This document shows, in pieces, positions 37,104-46,524 of a stretch of 64,000 nucleotides of DNA. The stretch covers positions 248,001-312,000 of the forward strand of contig CALSFV010000035.1 of assembly GCA_943737045.1 (NCBI GenBank), given 5' to 3'. How positions within the stretch are numbered: position 1 is the stretch's first letter; every line of letters begins with the position of its first letter. This DNA comes from Parapristionchus giblindavisi (Eukaryota > Nematoda > Chromadorea > Rhabditida > Diplogasteridae). The position numbers and the translations under genes are program-made. Below the pieces are notes generated by a model. It was not told the DNA's origin and made no database searches. It saw only the letters and a program-made list of their open reading frames with translations.

Positions 37104-40100
37104 TTAAGGTCGTCCGAGCGAAAAGCCGAAGTAGGAACTGCGTCTAGTGGGCGCCCATGACAAGGTTGTCCTGAAACGAAAAAAAACATTTGATTACCAT
37201 AGCCAACAATTCGAAATTTCAATCAATAAATAGATTGCACAAATTTACCGTACCGTGACCAACGATAATCGCGTCTTCTCATTCGTGAATTCGCCATTAA
37301 AGTTGGAAGCGTTCTCCTTCTACAATGCAATATTATTAATATAAATCACTTGCACTTGCATATAGTTGATGCATTAACGATTTGCACTTTATCGGTACAT
37401 TTACATACCCTCATCATGTGAGGATCCACCGCCCCCCCCCAACTCATTTTCATTATCGACTAACTAACTGTCACGGATCTCCTGTAAAAAAAGTAGGAAA
37501 ATGAGACCATTTTGCGACAGAAAAAAAACTGTTCAAAATAATCGAATCGCTCTGAAATTTTTACTGATTTTTATGGTCAGGTACGAAGCCGGAAAAATGA
37601 CCGGAAGGACAGATATCGCATTCCAGAAATTCTTACGAATATTTTATCGAAATTCAAAAGGCCTATTTTGCACTACGAATTAAAACATTCTAAACTTTCA
37701 TCTAAATGCATTGTAATGAGGAATATTGGTATGGAAACAGTGAATGAGGTCGTGTACAAAAGCGAATTTTGATTTTTACCGGAATTTTGCGAATTTTTAA
37801 AGAAATACTTTCAGAAATAATCCAAAAACGTATTTTCCGCACAGCCCTGGTATATGAGGCCGTTTACTTAAGACTCGACTATGTACCAGCACAGTGAATA
37901 TCAAATTTTGGGGATCGGTGTTCCCTAGAATGCTGATGACGATGGTCATGTTCATTTTGCACCTAGAACGACCGTTGAGGCCAGATGACGTCGGGTTGAA
38001 ATCGCGATTTAGTCATTTCTCGTCACACGTGGATGGTAAAATTTGCTGACTATAACCTCCGGTGCAGAATTTTATTGCGATCACGCCTGTCTAATTCAGT
38101 TTCCATGAAAAAGTTTCTGAAATTTTCAAAATTTGAATTTCTCTCTAAGGCAAAAGTGTACTTTGCGAGATACATTGATCGGACCGGAATGGTTTCAGGG
38201 CCCCATGAAAAAAATCAGAAAATTTAAAAAAAGGCAGGTGAGGCGACCAATATCGGAAGTTAGGGAGTGGACGGAAGACAATTCCTCTCTACTCTCTCGC
38301 ACCACCACACTCTCGCCTTTTGCCTCCACCCCAGCTCAAAATGATTACACTTGAGTTGATTTTGACTAAAATGTCTTCCGGAAATTGGCCGAAATTTTTT
38401 CAATGAGGCTATAAAACCATTCCGATCCGACCTATGTAGCTTCGCAATACACTTCTGCCTTTGAGAGAAATTCAAATTTTTAAAACCTCAGAAAATTGTT
38501 CATGAAAAATGAATTAGGCAGGCGTGATCGCCATCAAATTCAGCCCCGGAGAATATATGAGGCCGTTTGCGTAAGACTCGACCAAAATATGCGAAATCTG
38601 GCACAGTCAAAGAATCAAAATGTGGGGATCGGGGTTCTCAAGGGCGCTGATGACGATGGTCATGTTCATTTTGCACATAGAGCCACCGTTGAGGCCAGAC
38701 GAAGACGCGTCAAAATCGCATTTTCAGAATTTTCTAGTCATGCGATCGCGCTAAAATTTGTAGATTATGCCCCCAAGGGCAGAATTTGATGACGAACATT
38801 TTCAAAATTTGAATTTCTCTCAAAGTCAAAAGTGTTTTTTGCGAGATATATAGATCGGACCGGAATGGCTTAATGTTTCCATAGAAAAAATTTCAGCCAA
38901 TTTCACTACTTCATTTCCGAGAAAATCAACTTTGAATACAGTAATTTTGGCGTTGGAATGGAGGCAACGGGCGAGAGAGTGTGGTGATACGAGAGAGCAG
39001 AGAGGCAGGCGAGGCGACCAACATGGGAAGGAAGGGGGTGGACGGGATTGTATCTCTCTGCTCTCTTACACCATCATACTCTCTCGCCTCTTGCAACCAC
39101 TTCAACGGCAAAATGGCTGCACTAAAAGTTGATTTTCTCGAAAATAAGGTAGTCAAATTGGCTCAAAAATTTTTATGGAAACATGAAACCATTCCAGTCC
39201 GATCTATGTATCTCGCAAAAAAACACTATTGACTTTGAGAGAAATTCACATTTAAAAAATTTTTGAAACTTTCTCTTGAAAAATGAATTGGACAGGTGTG
39301 ATGATGGCCATCGAATTCTGCCCTTGGGGCATAATCTACAAATTTTAGCACGATTGGGTGAAGAGAAAATTCTAAAAATGCGATTTCAACACTACGTCGT
39401 CTGGCCTCAACGGTGGCTCTAGGTGCAAAATGAACATGACCATCGTCATCAGCACTCTTGAGAACCCCGATACCCACAGTCTGATTTTTTGACTGTGCCG
39501 ACACTTAGTCGAGACTTACGCAAACGGCCTCATATAATAATCTACAAATTGTACCATCAACATGTGACGAGAAATGACTAAAAACGCGATTTCAACGCGA
39601 CGTCGTCTGGCCTCAAAGTGGATCTATGTACAAATAAAAATGACCATCGTCATCAGAACCCTTGAGAACCCCGATCACCAAAATTTGATTTGTTGACTGT
39701 GCCAGAATTCACTGATTTTAGTTGATTCTTACGCAAGCGGCCTCATGCATACTCAGGTAAAACCGCACATACATTTTACAGCTAGGAAAAAGCTAAATGT
39801 TAGAATACAGGCGAGAAAAATGCATTTTACAGCTAAAAGGTACAAAACTGTTAGAGATTGCTAGACATCATAACTTTTTGCCATCTTTTTTCTGCCTTTT
39901 TTACAAAAAAGTTAGGAAAAAGTTTGAAATCATATATGTGACACAGCTTGCAACTGTCTGGACGCGATGCGGCTATTGCCTCACGCGGTGCGTTCGCTGT
40001 CCCTCAAAAATTAATTTTTATTTATTTTCTAAGGTTTATTTGTTATTCAACGTTAAATTGCCGTGATTGTCTATACGTTCCACAGGGTAACATCGGGAGG

Positions 40101-42734
40101 CATCGTCGGATACAAATCTTGCTTCTTTCCCAGCGAAAGAAAGGTATTCTTTTTCTGTTTAAATATTTCGTGTTTGGTGATTGATATAATTATAAATATT
40201 TGTAGATGAAGTCGATTGTGCGGTTCCTGCTGTCCATCTCCATGTGTAGAATTGGATGAATTAGAAGGTGAACAATTAGCTGATGTTTTTTTAAAATATT
40301 TTAATTGCATTTCGCTGAGTTATTTCTCACAGAACAAGATTAATTCTTGTCTACATTTTCTTATGCAACATCGACCCTGGCGATTTCAGTGCTCCTGAGG
40401 AGGAGGAAGATACACATGGCTAAGAAAAGAAAAGAAGAAGATGAAGAACAATATCGTGCCTCATTTATGCTCACTCCCAGTCTGGACTTCTGCCGTAGTA
40501 TCCAATACTCAACTATGAACATTCAGATGAATCGATCCAATTGATAATCAAAGGACTACAGAATGATTGAGCCATCGTATCTCGCTCACTATCGTAAAAT
40601 AGAGAATTGAAAGAACAAGTAAGTGGCTGCGCACTCGCATTTTATTATCAATTGATAATCTAGTTTCATTTTATAAATTATCTATTAATACTGGGAGAAA
40701 GGAGGGAAGGCTGTGCGCATACATGGGCGGCATTGTCGCTAGCGGCAAGACCCACCTGATTTTCCCCAAAATCGCTCAAAAATTATCCGCGAAGTGAAAT
40801 TATTATATTTACATGTCCCATATTTTCCTCCGACCCACTGATTTTACTTTCCAGCGGCAATGGCCGCCCATGTATGGCTGTGCGCATGAGTATGCGGAAA
40901 ATTTTCCAATTTTTTTTGCGAGGTAAGGCGATTAGCCAAGCCCCGATGGGAAAGCAAGGCTGTAAGCAAAAAAATCGCTTTCACGCGCCCGCCTATGGAT
41001 GATTATTAACATGCAAATGTATTGATAGAATTGGATATTGGTAAATATAAATTAGTTATGTTATACGTAGGATGCTCAGTTATACCATAAAATAGTTGTC
41101 TGATTACAGGTGATCGATTAGTATAATTGAATCAAGAGAAGGTATAGTGAATATGAATTGAGGATGAAGAAGAATGGAATGAATGGAGACGATGATGAAG
41201 TAATATAGATGATAAAGTGAATTGAGCAGATCCGAATCAAGTTGGTTTTGATTGATTTATCGATTAGCAAAAATATTGTATCAAATTAAACCGTAGTTGA
41301 ATTGTCTCAAGCAGTAGGACGAGTATCTGTTCTACGAGAATATTACATTTAGAAGATAATTAGTATCTTACCGATACCTGGGCAACCTTTGCCGCTGGAA
41401 ATTAAAATCGGGTGGGTGGGATGCAAAAATTTCATGTTTGAATGAATTTTGGCTAATTCATTTTCATTTTGAGCGAATGTTTTCCTAGATCGAGTTGGTC
41501 AGGTGCCAAACCGGGTGGGTTCTTACCGCTAGCGGCAATGCTTCCCTGTATGATCTCACATAAGGAAAATGAGATAGATATAACGATGATAGACTATAGA
41601 TTATTGATTAGATTGAGAAGAGATGAATATACTATACTTGTTGTAGAGTAATGCATTGATGACTCAATTGAGAAATACTCAAGATGGAATGAAATATTGA
41701 GAAATATGTAGAGAAGAGAATTAGATGAACATGAACATGAAAGAACTGCAATACTAGAGGTATTGGTTGATTGATTGATTACAAATTTGTTTTTTTCTAA
41801 TCAGAATTTATCTATTTCTTTTTAGGAACCATTTTGAAATGCACAAGATATGGCAGCTACAGTAATGAGAGAAGGAGCTTACGGTATTGAAAGAGAAGTA
41901 TTATCGATTGAAGCCAAACTTGTAAGTTGTACTGTAGATATGAGGGATTATTGATTGATTAATTCAGATTAAGAAGGGAATCTACATCAACAGATGATAT
42001 AATAAAGAACCTTGAAGGAAAACTGACATTTGAAAGAGAGGAAAGAAAGAGATTAACGCAATTGGAAAATGAGGATGAGACAATTACTGATCATCAACAT
42101 TATAGAAAGGTACTTTATTGATTTATTGGCTAAGTAGAAAGAATGAATGAAGTATACTGTAGGCGATGAGAGGTCGATTACGTGCAAAGGATGAAGAATT
42201 AAGGAATGAAGAAATTGAAGGAGAATTGCTAATGTTTTTTATTTGTATCGCTAGATATTTATTGCTATGATCGTTCCATAGTTTGTTGTTGTTCCTTGGC
42301 TGGTTCACATTTGATTTTTATTTAAAATTTCATGTATATTTACGTCAATAAATCGTTGTTTATTCGCTGGCAGTATTCCTGAGTACAGAACAAGTAGTAA
42401 AAGAAAGGGTAGAAAACAGCCTAATAACTGCTAGAGAAAAGGCAGCAAATTGTTTTAAAAATGCTAGAAAAAATGTATGTTACAGTCAAAGAAAAGGCAA
42501 GAAACAGCTAAAAGCTATGAAAAAGGTAGAAAACAGCCAGAAAACATACATATCGCTAACTGTAAAATGTATGTATTTTGACAGTTCACATGCATGTATT
42601 GTAGCTGTCGCCTGTATTTTTCCTAGCTGTAAAATGTATGTGCGGTTATACCTGAGTATAAGCAGAGTTTGTCGACGTAAATTTTCGTGTTAAAAACACA
42701 ACTCGCGCGCTCTCTACACTCACACAATATCTGT

Positions 42735-42793
<59 letters not shown>

Positions 42794-45700
42794 CTCTCTC
42801 TCTCTTCCTCTTTTCTCTCTCTCTCCCCCCCCCCCCTCAAGAATACAGCACCTGGCAGCGCTTCTAGAAGAACCCAGGACGTTTTTCGAACATTGAGCTC
42901 CCGCCTATGCAGGAGGCTTTTTAACCGAGGGAGTTAGCTCTAGCCAAACCAACGAACGAAAAAGAATACCATAGGGCAACCTCGTTCCGCAAAAAAATCG
43001 CATATTTTTTTCGCATATTCGTAGTTATGGATAGAGCCAACACTTCAGTAAAACCAAATAAAAACAACAAAATTGTGACGTCGTCCTTTGTTACCTTGGT
43101 AATATTGGCTATGTAATAAAATGTTATTGCAGATAATATATGATTTTTTTTAAATATATGAATTATATATAGCAAATCAAAATTTCAAGGTCTTCTATAA
43201 GTGATTAACTTCTTTTCGTTTCCGGGTCACTTTAACAGTGGCCAGTATCGTATAAGCAATGTCAGTTGATCGATGTGCTACTATATATCGATTAATTACC
43301 TTATATCATTGCCTTCCGGACGAGAAGAAGCTCTCTTCGTATTAGCGAAGATGATGATGAAGTCGATAGGGCATGGTTGACGGAAAGCATGCTGAGCCAG
43401 TCACTGGAAAAGTATATTAAATTGGGGATATATTATGATAAATAATTTGAATCCAATAACTCCCTGTAAAATTAGGGCTTCTTTCCGAAATTGGGTGTAA
43501 TGCATACGTGGGCAATCTTTTCCGCTGGAAATTAAAATCGGGTGGGCCGGACGCAAAAGTCGGGGGAGTGGGAAGCAAAATATCATTTTCGAGTTAATTT
43601 TGCCTAACAAGGAGTCTCATTCGCTTTAATTCGGCGAAACGCGACGATTCATAGCCAATAAGAAAGCCCTTTCTCCGTAGATTAAGAAGGTGTGCTTAAA
43701 AAATTCTGAACGGCTCTGCACCCGGACTTTAAAAAATTCAAAGTTTGTGCAATTTTTTCAACGAAATTGTCGTGTAATGGCCATGCAATTACCGTGAAAT
43801 AATGTGGTAGTTCTGCGCGCTGCCTCTCCGAGCTAGTTGTGGCGTAGTGGCAAAGATGCCGCATTCAATTTTTGCGCGGCGAGTTCGATCCCGCCGACGC
43901 GACTTGTTTAGCACGATTTTTACACTTGATTTTTTATGTTTATTTTAAATCATATATAATTACTACTCAACCAAGGGAAAATTAGCTTTTTTTAATACTG
44001 TTTTTAATACTGTTTTAAGAAATATCCTATTGTTATCATGCCTTAAGATCTTATTGCTATCTCTCATCCATACATTATTATATAACAGAGAATTCATTTA
44101 TTTAAAAATTATATATGGAATATAAAATGGATATTAGTAAGCACATTGGGAATTTTTTTAAAAAATAAACATAAAAATTCAAGTGTAAAAATCGTGCAAA
44201 ACAAGTCCCGTCGGCGGAGATCGAACGCGCCGCGCAAAAATTGTAAGCGGCATCTTTGCCTCTACGCCACCACTAGCTCGGAGAGGTAGTGCGCAGAACT
44301 ACCACATTATTTCACGGTAATTGCATGGCCATTACACGACAATTTCGTTGAAAAAATTGCACAAACTTTGAATTTTTTAAAGTCCGGGTACAGAGCCGTT
44401 CAGAATTTTTTAAGCACACCTTCTTAATCTACAAAGAAAGGGCTTTCTAATAAGCTATGAACCGTCGTGTTTCGCCGAATTAAGGCGAGTGAGACTCCTT
44501 GTAAATCATTTTCATTTATGATCGAAATTCGGCTAAATTGGGTGGTTGTGTGCCGCTAGCGATAATGGTGTAATGACACGTATGGTGTAATGCCCCCGTA
44601 AAAATACGTTTAAGTTGAAATTTAAATTTTTTTGGAGTGCCACTCAAAAATTAGCCTTTTTTAAACAATTTTCAGTTTGAATGCCCCCGACCCCTGTAGA
44701 ATTGTGGAGCATTTTAACTCCTCTCTCTTTCTTTCTTTATAATTCAATTCATGTTTCACGAGCATGTATGCTGCAAGTCATGCGCGGACATTGAGGTTTA
44801 CTAGAAGTCATACATTGGCGGGTATTGCCGCTGGAAATGAAAATCGGGTTGGTCAGGTGCCAAAATCAGGTAGGTTTGACACAAAAATGTGATTTTCAAG
44901 TGAATTTTGCCCAAATCGTTTTTAATTTTTCAGTGAATTTTGGTTTAATCGGGTGGGTTTTGTGCCAAAATCGGGAGGGTATTGCTGTCCACGTATGCTA
45001 GTAGTAGTAGTTTTACTGATAAATTGGATACAAAGTACATTCACAGCTGATTTACAAGCAGCTACACCCTTATAATCTGTGGCCGTATGCAAGAACAATT
45101 GGAAAACCGTTTTCCCGGAAAATGTGACAACATTAGCATAGGCGGAGGATTTTTGGAAAACGCCTCCGCCTACGCTAATGACGTCACGTTTTCCCGGAAA
45201 ACGGTTCTTGCATACGACCACTGGTCTAGCCCATATTAACATTCCAGTATAAACCTCTTTGGCAATTGTTTCTCCCGCCTTTACACCATCCATGCCATGA
45301 AGGGTTGATCCACCGAGGACTACCACGAAGTCGCCCGATGCGACGATCTCCACACTGCAAATTGATATGAATATATTTCAAAGGAAGACAGAATATGAAT
45401 CAGTACTTAATGATTTATTCAAAAGAAGCAGAAAAAACGAAAATCTAAAAAAAACCCAACATTATGTACTAGATGTGTTTGACACGATGCCAATATGACG
45501 CTACCGTACCTTCATGAAGTTATCCACTGTAACGATCTCGTGGTTCTCCCTGTACTCGATATCCTTGAGGCGGAGTCTGTAAACCACACAATCAGTTAAA
45601 TAAATAGGAAGAAAACGTATGATTAAAGGTATATTTTAATCTCGAGATAAGATTTTCCCGAAATACAAAGAAAAGTACAGTGTACATATTTTTGGCGAGT

Positions 45701-46283
45701 ATGATTCCGATAACAAGTTCTCGTATTACAAGTTAAAGTGACACTCCTAGCTAATTTGAAAATATCCGCTCTGACCACACCCTCTCGCTCCTGGTTGTCT
45801 ACTAACTATTGTGATTGCGGAGAGTAAAATTAGATTGGGGTGTGTCTTTAGCAGCTGTAAAAAGTTAACCGCTACAAGTCTGTATAGAATAAGAGTAGAA
45901 ATAGCTAACCGATTGGTCGCAGGCGATATTTTGATGATGTCTCTGTAGAGGACGAATGCACTGTTTTATGGTCTTGGGCATAACGGGGCTCACGAGAGCC
46001 TAAATTTTAACTACTACATTGTTGTAAAAAGTAAATAACGAAGGTCCTATTAGAATAATCAGTAAACCGATTTTCCCGATTTTGACAGTGTACCCCATAC
46101 ACGCATGCAATTCAGACTTTTATCAAAGCCACATTTTAGCAGCACAATATTAACAAAGATTGACCTAGATTAATGAACAAATACCTCAAAAAGTAGACGA
46201 GGGTATTTCGATAAAACAGCCCTCGCGGAGAGGAAAACGGCCTCTCGACCGGCGAGGCTCGCGAGTGCGGAGAGAGCGAGCAT
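37104..46283 (-). CDS. Unidentified multi-exon gene, left-arm copy
   Basis: Mirror copy of the right-arm gene with the same exons: 46185-46283, 45505-45576, 45255-45354, 43300-43391, 37254-37319 and 37104-37170. Exon 1 differs by one residue (ALASLAG for ALSSLAG). All splice signals I used in the right copy are present. Its fourth intron is longer because a 2.9-kb transposon (39752-42656) sits in it. The two ATGs are 241 bp apart and point away from each other across the palindrome spacer. Confidence 0.45.
37850..39750. repeat. Nested inverted-repeat block, left arm (mirror about 50158-52058)
   Basis: Four copies of a ~200-bp module occur in + + - - order (about 37855, 38555, 39300-39530 and 39545-39745). 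Shared landmarks are TATGAGGCCGTTTGCGTAAG, GGGGTTCTCAAGG and GATGACGATGGTCATG, then GCCACCGTTGAGGCCAGACG. A CT/GA-rich pair (GCGAGAGAGTGTGGTG and its complement) sits in the middle. It forms a smaller palindrome inside each arm. No gene is evident. Confidence 0.75.
40200..40545 (+). other. Exon-like segment inside the 2.9-kb transposon
   Basis: The open segment from the ATG at 40416 begins MAKKRKEEDEEQYRASFM and ends at 40544, with lysine- and glutamate-rich composition. Whether it belongs with the downstream coiled-coil pieces is not resolved. Confidence 0.25.
40720..40875. mobile_element. 156-bp MITE nested in the 2.9-kb transposon
   Basis: The element begins TACATGGGCGGCATTGTCGC and ends GGCAATGGCCGCCCATGTAT, an inverted pair. 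GGCTGTGCGCA occurs on both sides (40709-40719 and 40876-40886), suggesting an 11-bp duplication. Related sequences with CGCTGGAAATTAAAATCGGG occur at 41384-41562, 43502-43600, 44812-44995 and the right-arm mirrors. Confidence 0.65.
41384..41562. mobile_element. MITE copy, CGCTGGAAATTAAAATCGGG family
   Basis: Reads CAACCTTTGCCGCTGGAAAT at one end and CGCTAGCGGCAATGCTTCCC at the other, with the family's GGTGGGT and GGTGCCAAA inner motifs. Confidence 0.55.
41841..42270 (+). pseudogene. Exon-like coiled-coil pieces inside the 2.9-kb transposon
   Basis: Three splice-bounded open segments lie in order. One starts at the ATG near 41850 (MAATVMREGAYGIEREVL) and ends at CTT|GTAAGT. The second follows TTAATTCAG with LRRESTSTDDIIKNLEGKL then TFEREERKRLTQLENED. 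The third follows ATACTGTAG with AMRGRLRAKDEELRNEEIEG and ends in TGA near 42270. A shorter piece with RRELDEHEHERTAILE lies near 41710-41760. They are rich in Glu, Lys, Arg and Leu, as in coiled coils. They may be a captured host gene fragment or the element's own remains. Confidence 0.35.
42744..42833 (+). repeat. (CT)n microsatellite, left arm
   Basis: CT dinucleotide tract flanked by C-runs. It makes the spurious Ser/Leu- and Arg/Glu-repeat ORFs of this spot. Confidence 0.9.
43831..43902 (+). pseudogene. tRNA-like sequence (SINE-type)
   Basis: An A-box-like GTGGCGTAGTGGC and a B-box GAGTTCGATCCCG are correctly spaced, but the anticodon arm (GCATTCAATTTTTGC) and T arm fold poorly. It is more likely a tRNA-derived repeat than a working tRNA. 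A diverged inverted copy lies at about 44208-44280. Confidence 0.5.
44208..44280 (-). pseudogene. tRNA-like sequence, inverted partner
   Basis: Minus strand carries GTGGCGTAGAGGC and GCGTTCGATCTCCGCCG, a diverged partner of 43831-43902 with a weaker B box. Confidence 0.45.
44812..44995. mobile_element. MITE, left arm (CGCTGGAAATGAAAATCGGG family)
   Basis: The element runs from CATACATTGGCGGGTATTGC to GTATTGCTGTCCACGTATG, inverted tips, flanked by CTAGAAGT and CTAGTAGT, an approximate 8-bp duplication. The mirror copy is at 47813-47996. Confidence 0.6.
45080..45220. mobile_element. ~141-bp hairpin MITE, left arm
   Basis: A near-perfect hairpin with tips TGGCCGTATGCAAGAAC and GTTCTTGCATACGACCA and an inner pair ATTAGCATAGGCGGAGG / CCTCCGCCTACGCTAAT. 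It lies about 35 bp downstream of an exon of the left-arm gene (45255-45354). Confidence 0.8.
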
Positions 46284-46524
46284 CTGAAAAACAAATTTAC
46301 ACTGCAATACACACTAAAATCGTTGTAATTTAAATTTACGCAAAATAGCGAAAAAAATGAAGTCTATTATGGTGTATAAAGTGTGCGTTGATGGGTTCCG
46401 ACTGTTCCGTTATTTAGACTTGCGTTCCGCACTCTATTACACCATAATTCCTTTCGTTAAATTTTTAAAAATATTTAAATTACAACGATTTTAGTGTGTA
46501 TTGCAGTGTAAATTTGTTTTTCAG
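46284..46524. promoter_or_regulatory. Palindrome spacer, shared 5' region of the two divergent gene copies
   Basis: The 241 bp between the two divergent ATGs hold the ends of both arms and a ~137-bp AT-rich spacer (46336-46472). The spacer is itself imperfectly symmetric: ATTATGGTGTATAAAGTGTG on one side and CACTCTATTACACCATAAT on the other. A shared bidirectional promoter is an inference from position. Confidence 0.35.

Larger units (their letters stand above)
39752..42656. mobile_element. 2.9-kb TA-flanked DNA transposon, left arm only
   Basis: The ends are ~41-bp inverted repeats: CTCAGGTAAAACCGCACAT at the left, and the reverse complement of CTCAGGTATAACCGCACAT at the right, continuing as ACATTTTACAGCTAGGAAAA. 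The right arm has the empty site, CATGCATATAAGCAG in the same sense, so a TA was duplicated (39750-39751 and 42657-42658). TA targets are typical of Tc1/mariner-type transposition, though these tips are not the usual CAGT. No transposase is recognisable. Confidence 0.85.
43607..44502. mobile_element. 0.9-kb palindromic element with paired tRNA-like ends, left arm
   Basis: The left tip AACAAGGAGTCTCATTCGC is mirrored by GCGAGTGAGACTCCTTGT at the right. Inside, each half carries a segment starting ATTAAGAAGGTGTGCTTAA and a tRNA-like sequence. The halves differ by a few per cent. It sits inside a member of the CGCTGGAAATTAAAATCGGG MITE family. No protein is encoded. Confidence 0.75.

Noticed and set aside
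42646..42896. Ser/Leu- and Arg/Glu-repeat ORFs (also 49912-50189)
   Set aside because: They are translations of the CT/GA microsatellite.
44922..45353. 143-codon ORF (mirror 47455-47886) as one protein
   Set aside because: Only its first 33 codons, up to a GT donor, look coding. The rest runs through a hairpin MITE and a second MITE.
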